From Pseudovibrio sp. JCM 19062 (lineage in GTDB: Bacteria > Pseudomonadota > Alphaproteobacteria > Rhizobiales > Stappiaceae), in NCBI GenBank assembly GCA_001310715.1, contig BAXV01000082.1, positions 1-13,892 on the forward strand: a stretch of 13,892 nt of DNA, in the 5' to 3' direction. A program made the translations under genes and the position numbers. Of this stretch, positions 1 through 8,396 are shown piece after piece (position 1 is the first letter of the stretch; each line of letters begins with the position of its first letter). Below the pieces are notes generated by a model that was given only the letters and a program-made list of their open reading frames with translations, was not told where the DNA came from and did not search any database.

Positions 1-941
1 GAGGCGAAGCCCTCGGCATCAGTTCCACCATGGCTCTTAATGACAATGCCATTAAGTCCGAGGAACACGCCGCCATTCACTTTACGTGGATCCATTTTCT
101 CGCGCAGACGCTCAAACGCACCGCGTGCAAAAAGGAAGCCAATCTTCGCCATAAGGGTACGACTCATAGCAGCTCGCAGATAGCCAGCAAACTGTTTTGC
201 TGTTCCTTCTGCGGTCTTGAGCGCAATATTTCCTGCAAAACCTTCGGTCACCACTACATCAACGGTGCCTTTGGCAATGTCATTGCCTTCAACAAAGCCG
301 GAATAAATAAGGTTTGGCGGAGACAGATCGCGCAGCATCTTGCCGGCAGTCCGCACTTCCTCAACGCCCTTCACCTCTTCCACGCCAATGTTCAAAAGTC
401 CAACGGTTGGCTCATCCAGCCCGTGCACAGACCGCGCCATCGCCCCGCCCAAGATGGCAAAGTCAATCAGCTGCTGAGCATCCGCGCCAATGGTTGCACC
501 CACATCCAGAACGATGGATTCACCACGCGTGGTCGGCCACATTGCAGCAATGGCAGGGCGCTCGATGCCGGCCATAGTGCGCAGGCAAAACTTGGACATT
601 GCCATGAGAGCACCGGTATTACCGGCGGAAACGACCACATCTGCCTCGCCATTCTTGACAGCAGAAATAGAGTTCCACATGGAGGATTTCCCGCGTCCCT
701 TACGAAGGGCCTGACTGGGCTTTTCATCCATTGCAATGGAGACGTCACAGTGATGAACAACAGATGCCTGTTTCAGACGAGGATATTCCTCGAGCATTGG
801 CTCGATGATCTTCGCGTCACCGTAAAGCAGGAACTCGATGTTTGGGCATCGCTGCAGCACCTGATCAGCACCCGGAACCACCACCTCAACACCGTAATCC
901 CCTCCCATAGCATCGAGAGAAATACGTATTTTTTCAGACAT
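1..941 (-). CDS. plsX: Phosphate acyltransferase PlsX (C-terminal end outside window)
   Basis: PlsX makes acyl-phosphate from acyl-ACP and phosphate, feeding PlsY in the first step of phospholipid synthesis; it is a peripheral membrane enzyme. Translation from the ATG at 941-939 gives an unbroken frame of 313 codons to the window edge. It opens [17 protein letters not shown], the family's N-terminal signature, and continues with [12 protein letters not shown] near residue 100, [16 protein letters not shown] in the second half and [12 protein letters not shown] near the edge. Family members are about 340-355 residues, so only some 30-40 are missing. It lies downstream of yceD, the usual yceD-plsX order, with fabH expected beyond the edge. 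A gap of 168 bases with a possible promoter precedes it. No frameshift is seen, unlike most neighbours. The Shine-Dalgarno is weak. Identity is secure. Confidence 0.96.
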   Translation of the reverse strand, partial: MSEKIRISLDAMGGDYGVEVVVPGADQVLQRCPNIEFLLYGDAKIIEPMLEEYPRLKQASVVHHCDVSIAMDEKPSQALRKGRGKSSMWNSISAVKNGEADVVVSAGNTGALMAMSKFCLRTMAGIERPAIAAMWPTTRGESIVLDVGATIGADAQQLIDFAILGGAMARSVHGLDEPTVGLLNIGVEEVKGVEEVRTAGKMLRDLSPPNLIYSGFVEGNDIAKGTVDVVVTEGFAGNIALKTAEGTAKQFAGYLRAAMSRTLMAKIGFLFARGAFERLREKMDPRKVNGGVFLGLNGIVIKSHGGTDAEGFA

Positions 942-1053
942 TTCCAATTTCTTGCCTTGTCCCAACAAAGTCTGTCCTTGTATCGGTAGACCTTGAAATA
1001 GTTAAGAGCACTTTTCCCACGTTCAATGAAAATGCGCGTCGCGAAGATACCCG

Positions 1054-1084
1054 ATTATAAACGTCTCGCAACACCCACTGCCAA
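1054..1084 (-). promoter_or_regulatory. Possible sigma-70 promoter for plsX
   Basis: On the minus strand TTGGCA (1084-1079) is followed after 17 bases by TTTATA (1061-1056), which overlaps an exact TATAAT (1059-1054). It lies between the expected end of yceD and the start of plsX, leaving a leader of about 110 bases. The match is by eye only. The adjacent A/T homopolymers may be miscounted, so the spacing is uncertain. Confidence 0.35.
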
Positions 1085-1109
1085 AAAAACCTTTGCAGCG
1101 ACCTCAATG

Positions 1110-1680
1110 TTATTTTTTTTGACCTTCAAAGCTTCAAGAGCCGCGAAGGGAGAAGGCTTGTCCTTCTCATCCTGTTTCTGTTCTTCCTCTGGGTCCGGTG
1201 CGTATTGATCATCCATCACAACCCCTTCCGCCCGCGGGAAAGGGTTTAGACCCAAAGCAAAATGTTCGCAAATAACTGCGCCCAGGTCCACCTGCGGACC
1301 ATCAAAATAGTCCGGTGGATCACCTTCATTTACATCCAGATCAACTTCCAGCGTATCATCATTTTGACGACGCCCGCGGGAATCTTGCTCTGGCAAAAAC
1401 GTGCGATCAAACTCCTCGTCAATCATGCAATCAACGGCTTCAAGTGTCACCACACATTGCTGTATAGCTTTGGCGCGAATATGACCACGCACGGCCAATC
1501 CATCGCGGCGCCACGGACGCACGTCAAGTTGAGCTTCAAACTCAGGCAGATCAAGCAGATCATAGGCCTTCGCGAACTGCGCCCGCTCGTTCTCATCGAG
1601 CGTGAGTTTTACATGTTTAGGTTTGTTCCCAAGACGCGTCGCATCGATAGATAGGCCCACGGGTGTTCAACTTCAGCCAT
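1110..1680 (-). CDS. yceD: YceD/DUF177 family protein, apparently frameshifted twice
   Basis: This is a DUF177 (YceD) protein; in E. coli YceD is linked to 23S rRNA accumulation, and the gene usually precedes plsX as here. The longest uninterrupted frame starts at a GTG (1660) directly after an in-frame stop and runs to 1055 (201 aa). The core shows LDVRPWRRDGLAVRGHIRAK, then QQCVVTLEAV, IDEEFDRTFLPE and an acidic stretch ending in PSPFAALEAL, all typical of the alphaproteobacterial form. I infer the true start is the ATG at 1680, giving MAEVEHP joined to VGLSID, if one C is missing from the CCC at 1663-1661. The tail after ALKVKKN looks foreign; one more A in the run at 1120-1113 would give the usual lysine-rich end and a stop at 1112-1110, about 190 aa in all. 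The start overlaps the end of the chaperone gene by 8 bases, suggesting translational coupling. Confidence 0.85.
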
Positions 1681-2234
1681 CGCTGGCGGTTTCCCTTATC
1701 AGTTCTGTTTTTGGAGCCACAAATTTGACGTCGCCCGCAAGAATTTGTTTTGTTGGAAGGCCAGCAAGTCCTTCCACAGCTTCATTCATGTAATGAACCA
1801 GCGCTCTTATCGCAACAGCTTCGCCGCGCTCGCCATATATGTTTCTCACAAAGGCTTCAAATAGAGCCTCATTATCTTTGTTATCCAAAGCATCCATATA
1901 GCTGGACGTGCGTCCATAAAACGATTCGACCATAATTCGGACACGTTTACGCACACCTTCGTCGCCGATACCCAGCTCCCGCATGCTCTGATCCATATCC
2001 TGAAAAAAAATAATCAAATACAGCCTGTGCAAATTTCCTTGCCGCCTTATCTTCGCCTCTTAAGCGGTGAAATACACAAAAAGCGTGCAAAACAATCATC
2101 TCGAAGCGACCTTCGCTCGTATCAGGTATACCATAGTGCTCATAAAACACTGGTAGTCGTGCCTGCGCGACGATCCGCTCATAAGTTGTTCTGACGGATG
2201 TGTCTTTTCGTCGACGGAGTAATCCGAAGATCAT
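1673..2234 (-). CDS. CBP3-type ubiquinol-cytochrome c chaperone, one frameshift
   Basis: This belongs to the Ubiq_cyt_C_chap family (CBP3/UQCC1-like), which helps assemble the cytochrome bc1 complex. The N-terminal part starts MIFGLLRRRKDTSVRTTYER with ARLPVFYEHYGIPDTSEGRFE and VLHAFCVFHRL, the family core. The C-terminal part (DMDQSMRELGIGDEGVRKRV, then VESFYGR, ending near 1676) is in another frame. The break is the run of eight A at 2003-2010. With seven, AVFDYFF joins QDMDQSMREL, as in intact homologues, and gives 186 aa. The ATG at 2234 has GAGAGG a few bases upstream. It is first of the minus-strand group chaperone-yceD-plsX and divergent from bamE. The break is most likely a sequence error, but slippage at eight T in the transcript cannot be excluded. 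Confidence 0.88.
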
Positions 2235-2352
2235 GGCACCTCTCTTGCGCTTATCGGGTTACTTGTGTCCCTGCCACGCGGATGGCATAAGCACAAGTCT
2301 GAATCTAAACCGCTTGCTTGCTGCATTTTACCGGCATTTGCAAGCCAACAGG

Positions 2353-2800
2353 ATGTTTGGAATGTTCGCATTTGCACGCCGTACTGTGTTCCTCGCTTTT
2401 TTTGAGCCTGCCACTTGCCGGCTGCTTCACCCAGACACTAACGCATGGTCAGGTGGTTTCACCTGATGCAATTCAAGATGTTCAAGTCGGTTCTAGCCGC
2501 GAGCAGGTAGAACTCCTCCTTGGCAGCCCGTCCACGACATCTAATCTGGACGGTGAAGCTTACTATTATATCTCTCAAAAGAGCGAAACAGTGGCGTTCT
2601 GGACCCCGTCTATCGTAGATCAACGGGTTGTCGCAGTTTATTTTGATAATGATGGCTACGTGAAGGATGTTGCCGACTACGGCATTGAAGACGGGAGAGT
2701 CTTTGATTACCTCGGCCGGAAAACACGCACTGGCGGTGCTGACTACGGTCTCCTGACGCAGATCCTGCGCGGAGCTGCAAATCCAACAGTCGGCCTCTAA
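2353..2800 (+). CDS. bamE: Outer membrane assembly lipoprotein BamE (SmpA/OmlA), frameshift in signal peptide
   Basis: BamE is a small lipoprotein of the beta-barrel assembly machinery at the periplasmic face of the outer membrane. The body carries the SmpA/OmlA domain: DAIQDVQVGSSREQVELLLG followed by SPSTTSN, then GEAYYYISQKSE, VVDQRVVAVYFDNDGYV-like segments and GGADYGLLTQIL. A lipobox LPLAGC marks the lipidated Cys. As written, the body frame is open from 2318 with an unlikely N-terminus. The ATG at 2353 (or 2362, which has AGGA better spaced) reads MFGMFAFARRTVFLAF in another frame. One T fewer in the seven T at 2397-2403 joins it to LSLPLAGC and makes a classical lipoprotein signal peptide and a 148-residue protein. 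It is the only plus-strand gene here, divergent from the bc1 chaperone, and ends in a strong terminator. Confidence 0.88.
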
Positions 2801-2823
2801 GCCCGACCCAGCCACGATTTAAG

Positions 2824-2856
2824 AAAACGGCGCTTGCTGCAAGCGCCGTTTTTTTG
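2824..2856 (+). terminator. Rho-independent terminator of bamE
   Basis: ACGGCGCTT (2827-2835) pairs perfectly with AAGCGCCGT (2841-2849), with a further G-C pair and a three-base loop. Seven T follow at 2849-2855. It begins 26 bases after the bamE stop. The A-rich flank on the left would also give a U-tract on the opposite strand, but bamE is the obvious user. Confidence 0.93.
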
Positions 2857-2859
2857 TAC

Positions 2860-3124
2860 CCGACTCAATAATGGCTGGCCTTTGAAATCTACACCACAAA
2901 TTTCGAAAGGAAGGCGCAGGAAGAGCAAAAGACAAGACTGCCTACGGTTCAACAAAACCGAGAAGCCAGCTAGAGCGCCTGCGCCATCCCCCATAAAGGA
3001 ATACAGAGGTCAGAGACTGACCCCGTGGAGGCCTGCCAAGTTTTCCCCTCAGCAGGTAATCAACACTCAGCCCTACGGTACCGAGCTCTCGGCCAAGTTC
3101 TGAACCGTCTTGAACCACGCCAGC
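2860..3124. other. Non-coding gap between bamE and hppA with small hairpins
   Basis: I see no gene here. Open frames on both strands lack a ribosome binding site and any recognisable family. Three small hairpins are visible: GGTCAG-AGA-CTGACC (3008-3022), CCTGC/GCAGG (3032-3036 with 3052-3056) and CCGAG-CT-CTCGG (3081-3092), followed by the terminator at 3125-3165. This could be the 3' untranslated region of hppA or a small RNA on the plus strand; the sequence alone does not decide. Confidence 0.5.
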
Positions 3125-3165
3125 AAAAAGCCCGGTCCTGTCCAGAACCGGGCTTCTTAGTTTTT
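3125..3165 (-). terminator. Rho-independent terminator of hppA
   Basis: Read on the minus strand, GCCCGGT (3153-3147) pairs with ACCGGGC (3136-3130) and five T follow at once (3129-3125). The inner part adds two more pairs beyond one mismatch. It lies about 50 bases past the hppA stop. On the plus strand the same stem is followed by a looser T-rich tail to 3165, so it may work in both directions. Confidence 0.85.
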
Positions 3166-3199
3166 AAATCAGATCAGCTAAGGACGTGTCCCAGCCAAA

Positions 3200-5328
3200 C
3201 TAGTGCGCCAGCACTGCCAGAAGCAGAAGGGCCACAATGTTTGTGATCTTGATCATCGGGTTCACAGCTGGGCCTGCAGTGTCCTTGTAGGGATCACCAA
3301 CAGTGTCGCCAGTCACCGCAGCTTTATGAGCCTCGGAGCCCTTGCCGCCGTAATGACCATCTTCAATATACTTCTTGGCGTTGTCCCACGCACCGCCACC
3401 AGCAGTCATGGAAAGCGCAACAAACAGACCTGTCACAATCACACCAAGCAACATTGCGCCAGTGATGCGAAGGCATTTGCTTTGCCAGCAATCGCTTCAA
3501 TCGCGAAGTAAATGACAATTGGAGACAGCACAGGCAGCATACTAGGAATAATCATTTCCTTGATGGCAGCCTTGGTCAGCATATCAACAGCACGGCCATA
3601 ATCAGGGCGAACTTCACCCTTCATGATGCCGGGGTGTTCTTTAAACTGACGGCGAACTTCTTCAACCACAGCACCTGCTGCACGGCCAACCGCTGTCATG
3701 GCCATGCCGCCAAACAGGAAAGGCAGAAGACCACCAAAGAACAGACCCACCACCACATAGGGGTTGGACAATGAGAAGTCGATGGACGCCTCGGTCATAC
3801 CCTGGAAGTAAGGGAACTGATCAGAGTTCGCCACGAAGAACTTCAGATCCTCGGTATAGGCCGTAAACAGCACCAGAGCCCCAAGACCAGCAGAACCAAT
3901 CGCGTATCCCTTGGTGACAGCCTTTGTGGTGTTACCAACAGCATCGAGCGCATCAGTTGTCTCGCGAACTTCGGCAGGCAGGTTTGCCATTTCAGCAATA
4001 CCGCCAGCATTATCCGTCACGGGTCCAAACGCATCCAGCGCCACAACCATACCTGCTAGCGCCAGCATCGTTGTCACTGCAATCGCAATACCGAACAGAC
4101 CAGCGAGCTGGAACGTCACGATGATGCCAGCGATAATCACCAGCGCAGGCAAAGCTGTGGATTCCATGGAAACCGCAAGGCCCTGAATAACATTGGTTCC
4201 ATGACCCGTTTGTGAAGCACGAGCAATCGACTGCACAGGACGGAAGTTGGTACCAGTGTAATATTCAGTGATCCAGATTATCAGACCTGTCACCACAAGA
4301 CCGGTGACACCACAAAGATACAAGGCCATCGGCGTAAAGCTGACGCCGTTGCTCATAGTCAGGACCGTATCCATACCGCCAAAGACCCAATAGGTCAGCG
4401 GATATAGAATGATCAGCGAAATAACCGCAGTTGCGATGAAGCCTTTATACAGCGCACCCATAATGGAGTTGGAAGCACCAAGACGCACAAAGAACGTACC
4501 AATAATGGATGCTACAGAGCAAACACCACAGATCAGCATTGGGTACAGCATCGCAGACTGCAAATCAGGTGTGCCAGCAAAATAGATTGCTGCCAGAACC
4601 ATGGTTGCAACAAGCGTCACAGCATAGGTTTCAAACAAGTCAGCGGCCATACCCGCACAATCACCAACGTTATCGCCAACGTTATCTGCAATTGTTGCCG
4701 GGTTACGTGGATCATCCTCAGGGATGCCAGCTTCAACCTTACCAACAAGATCACCGCCAACATCAGCACCTTTTGTAAAGATACCGCCGCCAAGACGGGC
4801 GAAGATGGAGATCAGCGAGGCACCAAAGCCAAGAGCCACAAGTGCATCAATCACAGTACGTGATGTTGGTTCAATGCCCATTGGTCCGGTGAGGATCAGG
4901 TAATAAACAGCCACGCCCAAAAGAGCGAGACCAGCAACAAACATGCCGGTAATAGCACCGGAACGAAATGCAATAGAAAGCCCTGCCCCCAGGCTCTGAC
5001 TTGCAGCTTGTGCAGTGCGAACGTTCGCTCGTACGGAAACGAGCATTCCGATAAATCCTGCGGTGCCGGAAAGAACAGCCCCGATCACAAACCCGATAGC
5101 CACCGTAATGGACAAAAGGTAAGCAACGATCAAAAAGATAACAACGCCAACAAGCGCTACACTGGTGTACTGACGAGTGAGGTACGCCTGCGCGCCCTCT
5201 TGAATGGCACCAGCAATTTCCTGCATCTTCGCAGAGCCAGTGTCAGCAGCCATCACGCTACGAATTGCCCAAATGCCGTAAACGACAGAGAGCAGACCGC
5301 ACACGATGGTAACGATAAGTTCAGTCAT
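3200..5328 (-). CDS. hppA: K+-independent proton-translocating pyrophosphatase, one frameshift
   Basis: HppA hydrolyses cytoplasmic pyrophosphate and pumps H+ across the inner membrane. The first 620 or so residues are in one frame, with many hydrophobic segments. They include the catalytic [11 protein letters not shown] (189-199), [20 protein letters not shown] just after it and the acidic [15 protein letters not shown] (432-446). [13 protein letters not shown] has Lys469 and Thr472 at the positions that distinguish K+-independent pumps from K+-dependent ones (Ala and Gly/Ala). The last 84 residues, from [11 protein letters not shown] to VLAH, are in another frame. One G missing near 3459-3460 explains this (SLGAMLLG), giving 709 aa, close to the usual length. 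The start at 5328 has GGAGG four bases upstream. A near-palindrome lies about 85 bases upstream and a terminator follows. Function is secure; the break is probably an error because the C-terminal helices are needed. Confidence 0.96.
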
Positions 5329-5332
5329 ATTT

Positions 5333-5337
5333 CCTCC
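5333..5337 (-). promoter_or_regulatory. Ribosome binding site of hppA
   Basis: On the minus strand GGAGG lies four bases before the ATG at 5328 and within AGGGGAGGAA, a near-complete anti-Shine-Dalgarno match. It fixes the hppA start and predicts strong translation. Confidence 0.8.
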
Positions 5338-5411
5338 CCTAAGGGTACCCTGCTACTTATGTATTTGTTTGTAGCAAAAACCGCACTGCACTTGTGTAAA
5401 TTCTCCCACGC

Positions 5412-5434
5412 AGTGACGGTATATACCTGTCACT
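5412..5434. promoter_or_regulatory. Near-perfect palindrome upstream of hppA, possible operator
   Basis: AGTGAC (5412-5417), GGTATATACC (5418-5427), an unpaired T (5428) and GTCACT (5429-5434) form an inverted repeat that one added base would make a perfect 24-mer. It lies 78-106 bases upstream of the hppA start. Minus-strand TTGACG (5443-5438) sits just upstream of it, so it could overlap the hppA promoter. The size and AT-rich centre fit a dimeric repressor site, but I cannot name the regulator and no regulator gene is in the window. Confidence 0.45.
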
Positions 5435-5508
5435 ATCCGTCAAGTTGCTTTTGAGGGATAGTGGAAGGAAACACCTATGCTAAAAGAGCCTGAGTTATTT
5501 GGAATTAC

Positions 5509-6726
5509 TCAAACTTTAACTTCCCGCTTTGCAGTAAACATCAGTGACACAACGAGAATTAGACATAACACAACAAACGGGAACACCATTAGGTTGACCG
5601 TTTGCCACCCAAACACGTTTAACAATTTCCCTGAGGAAAACGAGGCCGTTGCCACTAAACCAAAGACGAAGAAGTCATTTATGGACTGGACTCTGTTCTG
5701 TTCTTCTGCTCGGTAGGTTTGCGTAAGCAATGCGGACGCTCCCACAAACGACAGGTTCCAGCCAAGACCAAGAAAAATCAGGGAACTCCAGAAAATCCAA
5801 CGCTCTAGCCCGGTCAGGCCAATCAGCGCGCACACCGCATAAAGCACAAATCCGGCACCAATCACCGGGCCATGGCCGAATCGGGTGATCAGACTCCCCG
5901 TAATAAAGCTCGGCGCAAACATGGCAATCACATGCCACTGGATACCAAGGGCCGCATCTGAGTTGGTCAGCCCGCACCCGACCATGGCAAGCGGTGCAGA
6001 TGTCATGATCAAATTCATGATCGCGTAACTGATCATTCCACACGACACCGCCACAAAGAACTTTTGTTGCTTCAAAATCTCGGAGAGCGGACGCCCGCGC
6101 TCATGCTTTTCCATCTTCGGCGGCAAGGGTATTTCCAAAAACGCCACAAAAAACAACCCGATAAGCATCAGGACTGCTTGCGCAAGGTAGGTGCCCACAA
6201 AAAGGAAGGGCTCAAACATGCCCTGGGTCAGAATAACCGTCTGCGGTCCAACCACACCGGCAAGAATACCACCCGTCAAAACCCAGGAAATCGCTTTGGG
6301 CTTGAATGCAGCACTGGCCGTATCCGCCGCCGCAAACCGCGCCTGCTGGGTAAAGGCCATCACAAATCCGCTGCCAAGAGTAGAAACACACAGCAGCACA
6401 AAGCTGCCGATATAAGCAGCATAGGAGGCCAGCAGGGCACACAGCACCCCAAACAACAACGCCCCAACCAGTCCAGCACGACGCCCAAAACTGCGCATGA
6501 TCATACCAGCTGGCAACGTACCAATGGCCGTGCCTAACACAAAAGCTGTCACAGGCAAGGTTGCCAGCGACTTGTCTTCAACCAGAAGAACAGAAGCAAG
6601 AATGGATGTGGTCGCAAAAATAATAGGAGGCACACCACCAGCAAACGCCTGCGCAAGCGCCAAAAATAACGCATTGCGCTTTGCCAATCCGTCATCAATC
6701 AACGGAGCCGCCAGAGTATGAGCCAT
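5509..6726 (-). CDS. Major facilitator superfamily transporter, substrate unknown
   Basis: This is a 405-residue inner-membrane protein with about twelve hydrophobic segments. The GRRAG sequence after the second or third helix (MRSFGRRAGLVGAL, about residues 79-92) matches the MFS loop motif. Further marks are FAAADTASAAFKPKAISWVL in the first half and GIQWHVIAMFAPSFITGSLI in the second, recalling a widespread alphaproteobacterial MFS family usually left without substrate. The ATG at 6726 has GAGAG nine bases upstream. The frame is intact. It follows the GltS-like gene with 175 bases between and lies upstream of hppA. Its nearness to the rib genes raises the possibility of a riboflavin transporter such as RfnT, but they are separated by five genes and I cannot confirm it. 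Confidence 0.9.
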   Translation of the reverse strand: MAHTLAAPLIDDGLAKRNALFLALAQAFAGGVPPIIFATTSILASVLLVEDKSLATLPVTAFVLGTAIGTLPAGMIMRSFGRRAGLVGALLFGVLCALLASYAAYIGSFVLLCVSTLGSGFVMAFTQQARFAAADTASAAFKPKAISWVLTGGILAGVVGPQTVILTQGMFEPFLFVGTYLAQAVLMLIGLFFVAFLEIPLPPKMEKHERGRPLSEILKQQKFFVAVSCGMISYAIMNLIMTSAPLAMVGCGLTNSDAALGIQWHVIAMFAPSFITGSLITRFGHGPVIGAGFVLYAVCALIGLTGLERWIFWSSLIFLGLGWNLSFVGASALLTQTYRAEEQNRVQSINDFFVFGLVATASFSSGKLLNVFGWQTVNLMVFPFVVLCLILVVSLMFTAKREVKV

Positions 6727-6901
6727 AATGAAAATCTCTCAAAAATGCAGGAAGGAACCAACAACCTAATCAATTCCACACAATGAGCAACTCCCTTGCC
6801 CACCGGATCACCTACAACTTCGAGAGATATACGCACAACAAGATGAGAATACGTCATGCGTCATTGTTGGATCACACATTTTGCAGGGTATCAGGGTAAA
6901 C

Positions 6902-8082
6902 TCAACTTAGATAATTCATCAATATACTTGTTATGATAACGGAGATTAGATCCAGCGTAACTAACCCAGCAACTAACATCTTCGGTAATAGCCAACCAAG
7001 AAGAAACTTGTACTCTTCCTCGGTATGAGAAGCGCCTTTGGCCGCCTCCTCGGCCAAAAGGTAGGTGCCGGGGAAACCGTAAAGTGCTGTAAGACCAACA
7101 GTTACCGCCATGCTTGGTGAGACCTTCAAGAACCTACCAATGATCAAGCTTCCTAACATTAAGCCAACAGATCCGAGCCCAATTATGACAAGGAGCGGCA
7201 CTAGAATTTCTCCAAGTCGTTCTGGCGTCAGGCTATGCAGGCTGGTGATCAGGTAGGCGACAATGACAAACATGGCGAAGCCAAATGAATTTCCCTCTGT
7301 AAGAGGCGCTCTTTTAATCCAGCCAAGTTCGGCAGCCAACATACCAAAGATCAAGCAAAACACTGCTGGATGAATGCTAATCCAAGAATTAATTAGGTGG
7401 CTTAGGTAGATCGCCAGCAAGGCAACACAGGAGACTCTCAACAAGTGCACTGAAGCTGTTTCATAACCCTTCGGCAATTGTGGGATCAGGTACTTTTTCT
7501 CTGGTTTAACCTTTGCTTCCGGAGCAATCGGCCCCGGCTCACCAGCCTGAAAGTGGTCTTGTAAAACCCTTTTGGCTTCGCGCCGTAATAAAATGGCCGA
7601 GAGTGGATACCCCACGAAACCTTGCGTTATTATGATGAGCGTTGCGAGTAAGCCCAGATCAGGCAGGCCAATGGAAGCTGCCTTTTCATTCACGATCAGC
7701 GCTGAAATTATGCCCCCAGTGATGGGCCAGCCCCCGCGATCGTGATCTGATACCCTAAGAGAGGTATCCCGAGAGCCAGCACAAGCAAAGTTGCCCCTGC
7801 CATTGCCCCCAGAGAGATTAGAACCGTCACCCATTGCCGCGACAGTTCCCGCAAGTCAAGCAGTGAGCCAAGGTGGACATAGGCGAGATACAAGAGCACT
7901 GGTGCAATTGAACTTAAACCAGCTGCTTCAAATATGTCTTCGGGGATTATGAACCAGAACCCCAATAGGATCAGCAGGCTGGCAAAGAAAAGTGACGGGA
8001 TCACGCCTTTGGTTTTTGTCGCCACCATGTCACCAGCAGCGACTATCAAGGCAAGCACGGCGAACGCTATTATAGAACTCAT
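6902..8082 (-). CDS. Putative GltS-like polytopic membrane transporter, one frameshift
   Basis: This is a strongly hydrophobic protein of about 393 residues once repaired. Two halves of similar layout are separated by a charged stretch (LLRREAKRVLQDHF to KPEKKYLIPQL). Notable spots are ATKTKGVIPS near residue 22, the glycine-rich PITGGIISALIVNEKAA in the middle of half one and ALYGFPGTYLLAEEAAKG late in half two. Such paired Gly/Pro-rich segments resemble sodium/glutamate symporters (GltS) and related two-repeat carriers, but I cannot place it firmly. The first 119 residues are in one frame and the rest in another; one C missing from the CCC at 7726-7724 gives IAGAGPITGG and restores it. No good ribosome binding site precedes the ATG at 8082. 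Substrate unknown. Confidence 0.7.
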
Positions 8083-8203
8083 AACACGACCAACTCTGGC
8101 CCGTCTTGTCCAACTGCGTTGAGTAAGAAGCAGGCCGTTCTTAAAACAACCTGAAGTACATTGATCCGTAAAAGGGGTGGAGTTGCGTTAAAACTGCACT
8201 GTT

Positions 8204-8359
8204 TTAGTGGCAGCCTGAAAATAGTGTTGCAAGCCATTCATCTTGATCGATCAGAACAACATCCAGTTCACTGATGTGATGAGAGAGGAGCGTAGACTTA
8301 CCAGAGGCCGTCTTACCACACAGGAGTAGCAGCTTTGTTTCATTAGCGTTCGATATCAC
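8204..8359 (-). pseudogene. Remnant of a P-loop kinase/AAA-type ATP-binding gene
   Basis: A frame of 51 residues from a GTG at 8359 to a TAA at 8204 contains LLLLCGKTASGKSTLLS. This is a Walker A motif (Gly15, Lys21, Ser22, Thr23) at the very N-terminus, followed by VVLIDQDEWLATLF, where small predicted kinases of the AAA/zeta-like group have a similar SEDEWL segment. Those proteins run 150-200 residues, but this frame stops just after it and no other frame continues the fold. I call it a truncated remnant. One extra A in the AAA near 8335 would let the ATG at 8343 be used (MKQKLLLLCG), which fits better than the GTG lying on top of AAGGA. It lies between the GltS-like gene and mdaB. Confidence 0.55.
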
Positions 8360-8396
8360 TCCTTAGCTAGCCCCCAATGGTCACAATAGGACCACG

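Noticed and set aside
30..989. A long plus-strand open frame of 319 codons
   Set aside because: It lies opposite plsX, whose minus-strand frame gives an unmistakable PlsX protein; the plus-strand translation has no recognisable family.
2834..3103. Plus-strand frame of 89 codons after bamE
   Set aside because: It starts inside the bamE terminator and has a basic, low-information composition; more likely non-coding.
6820..6870. Repeated TGACG in the region before the MFS gene
   Set aside because: Two copies of TGACG spaced by two bases are too short to argue for a binding site without comparison.
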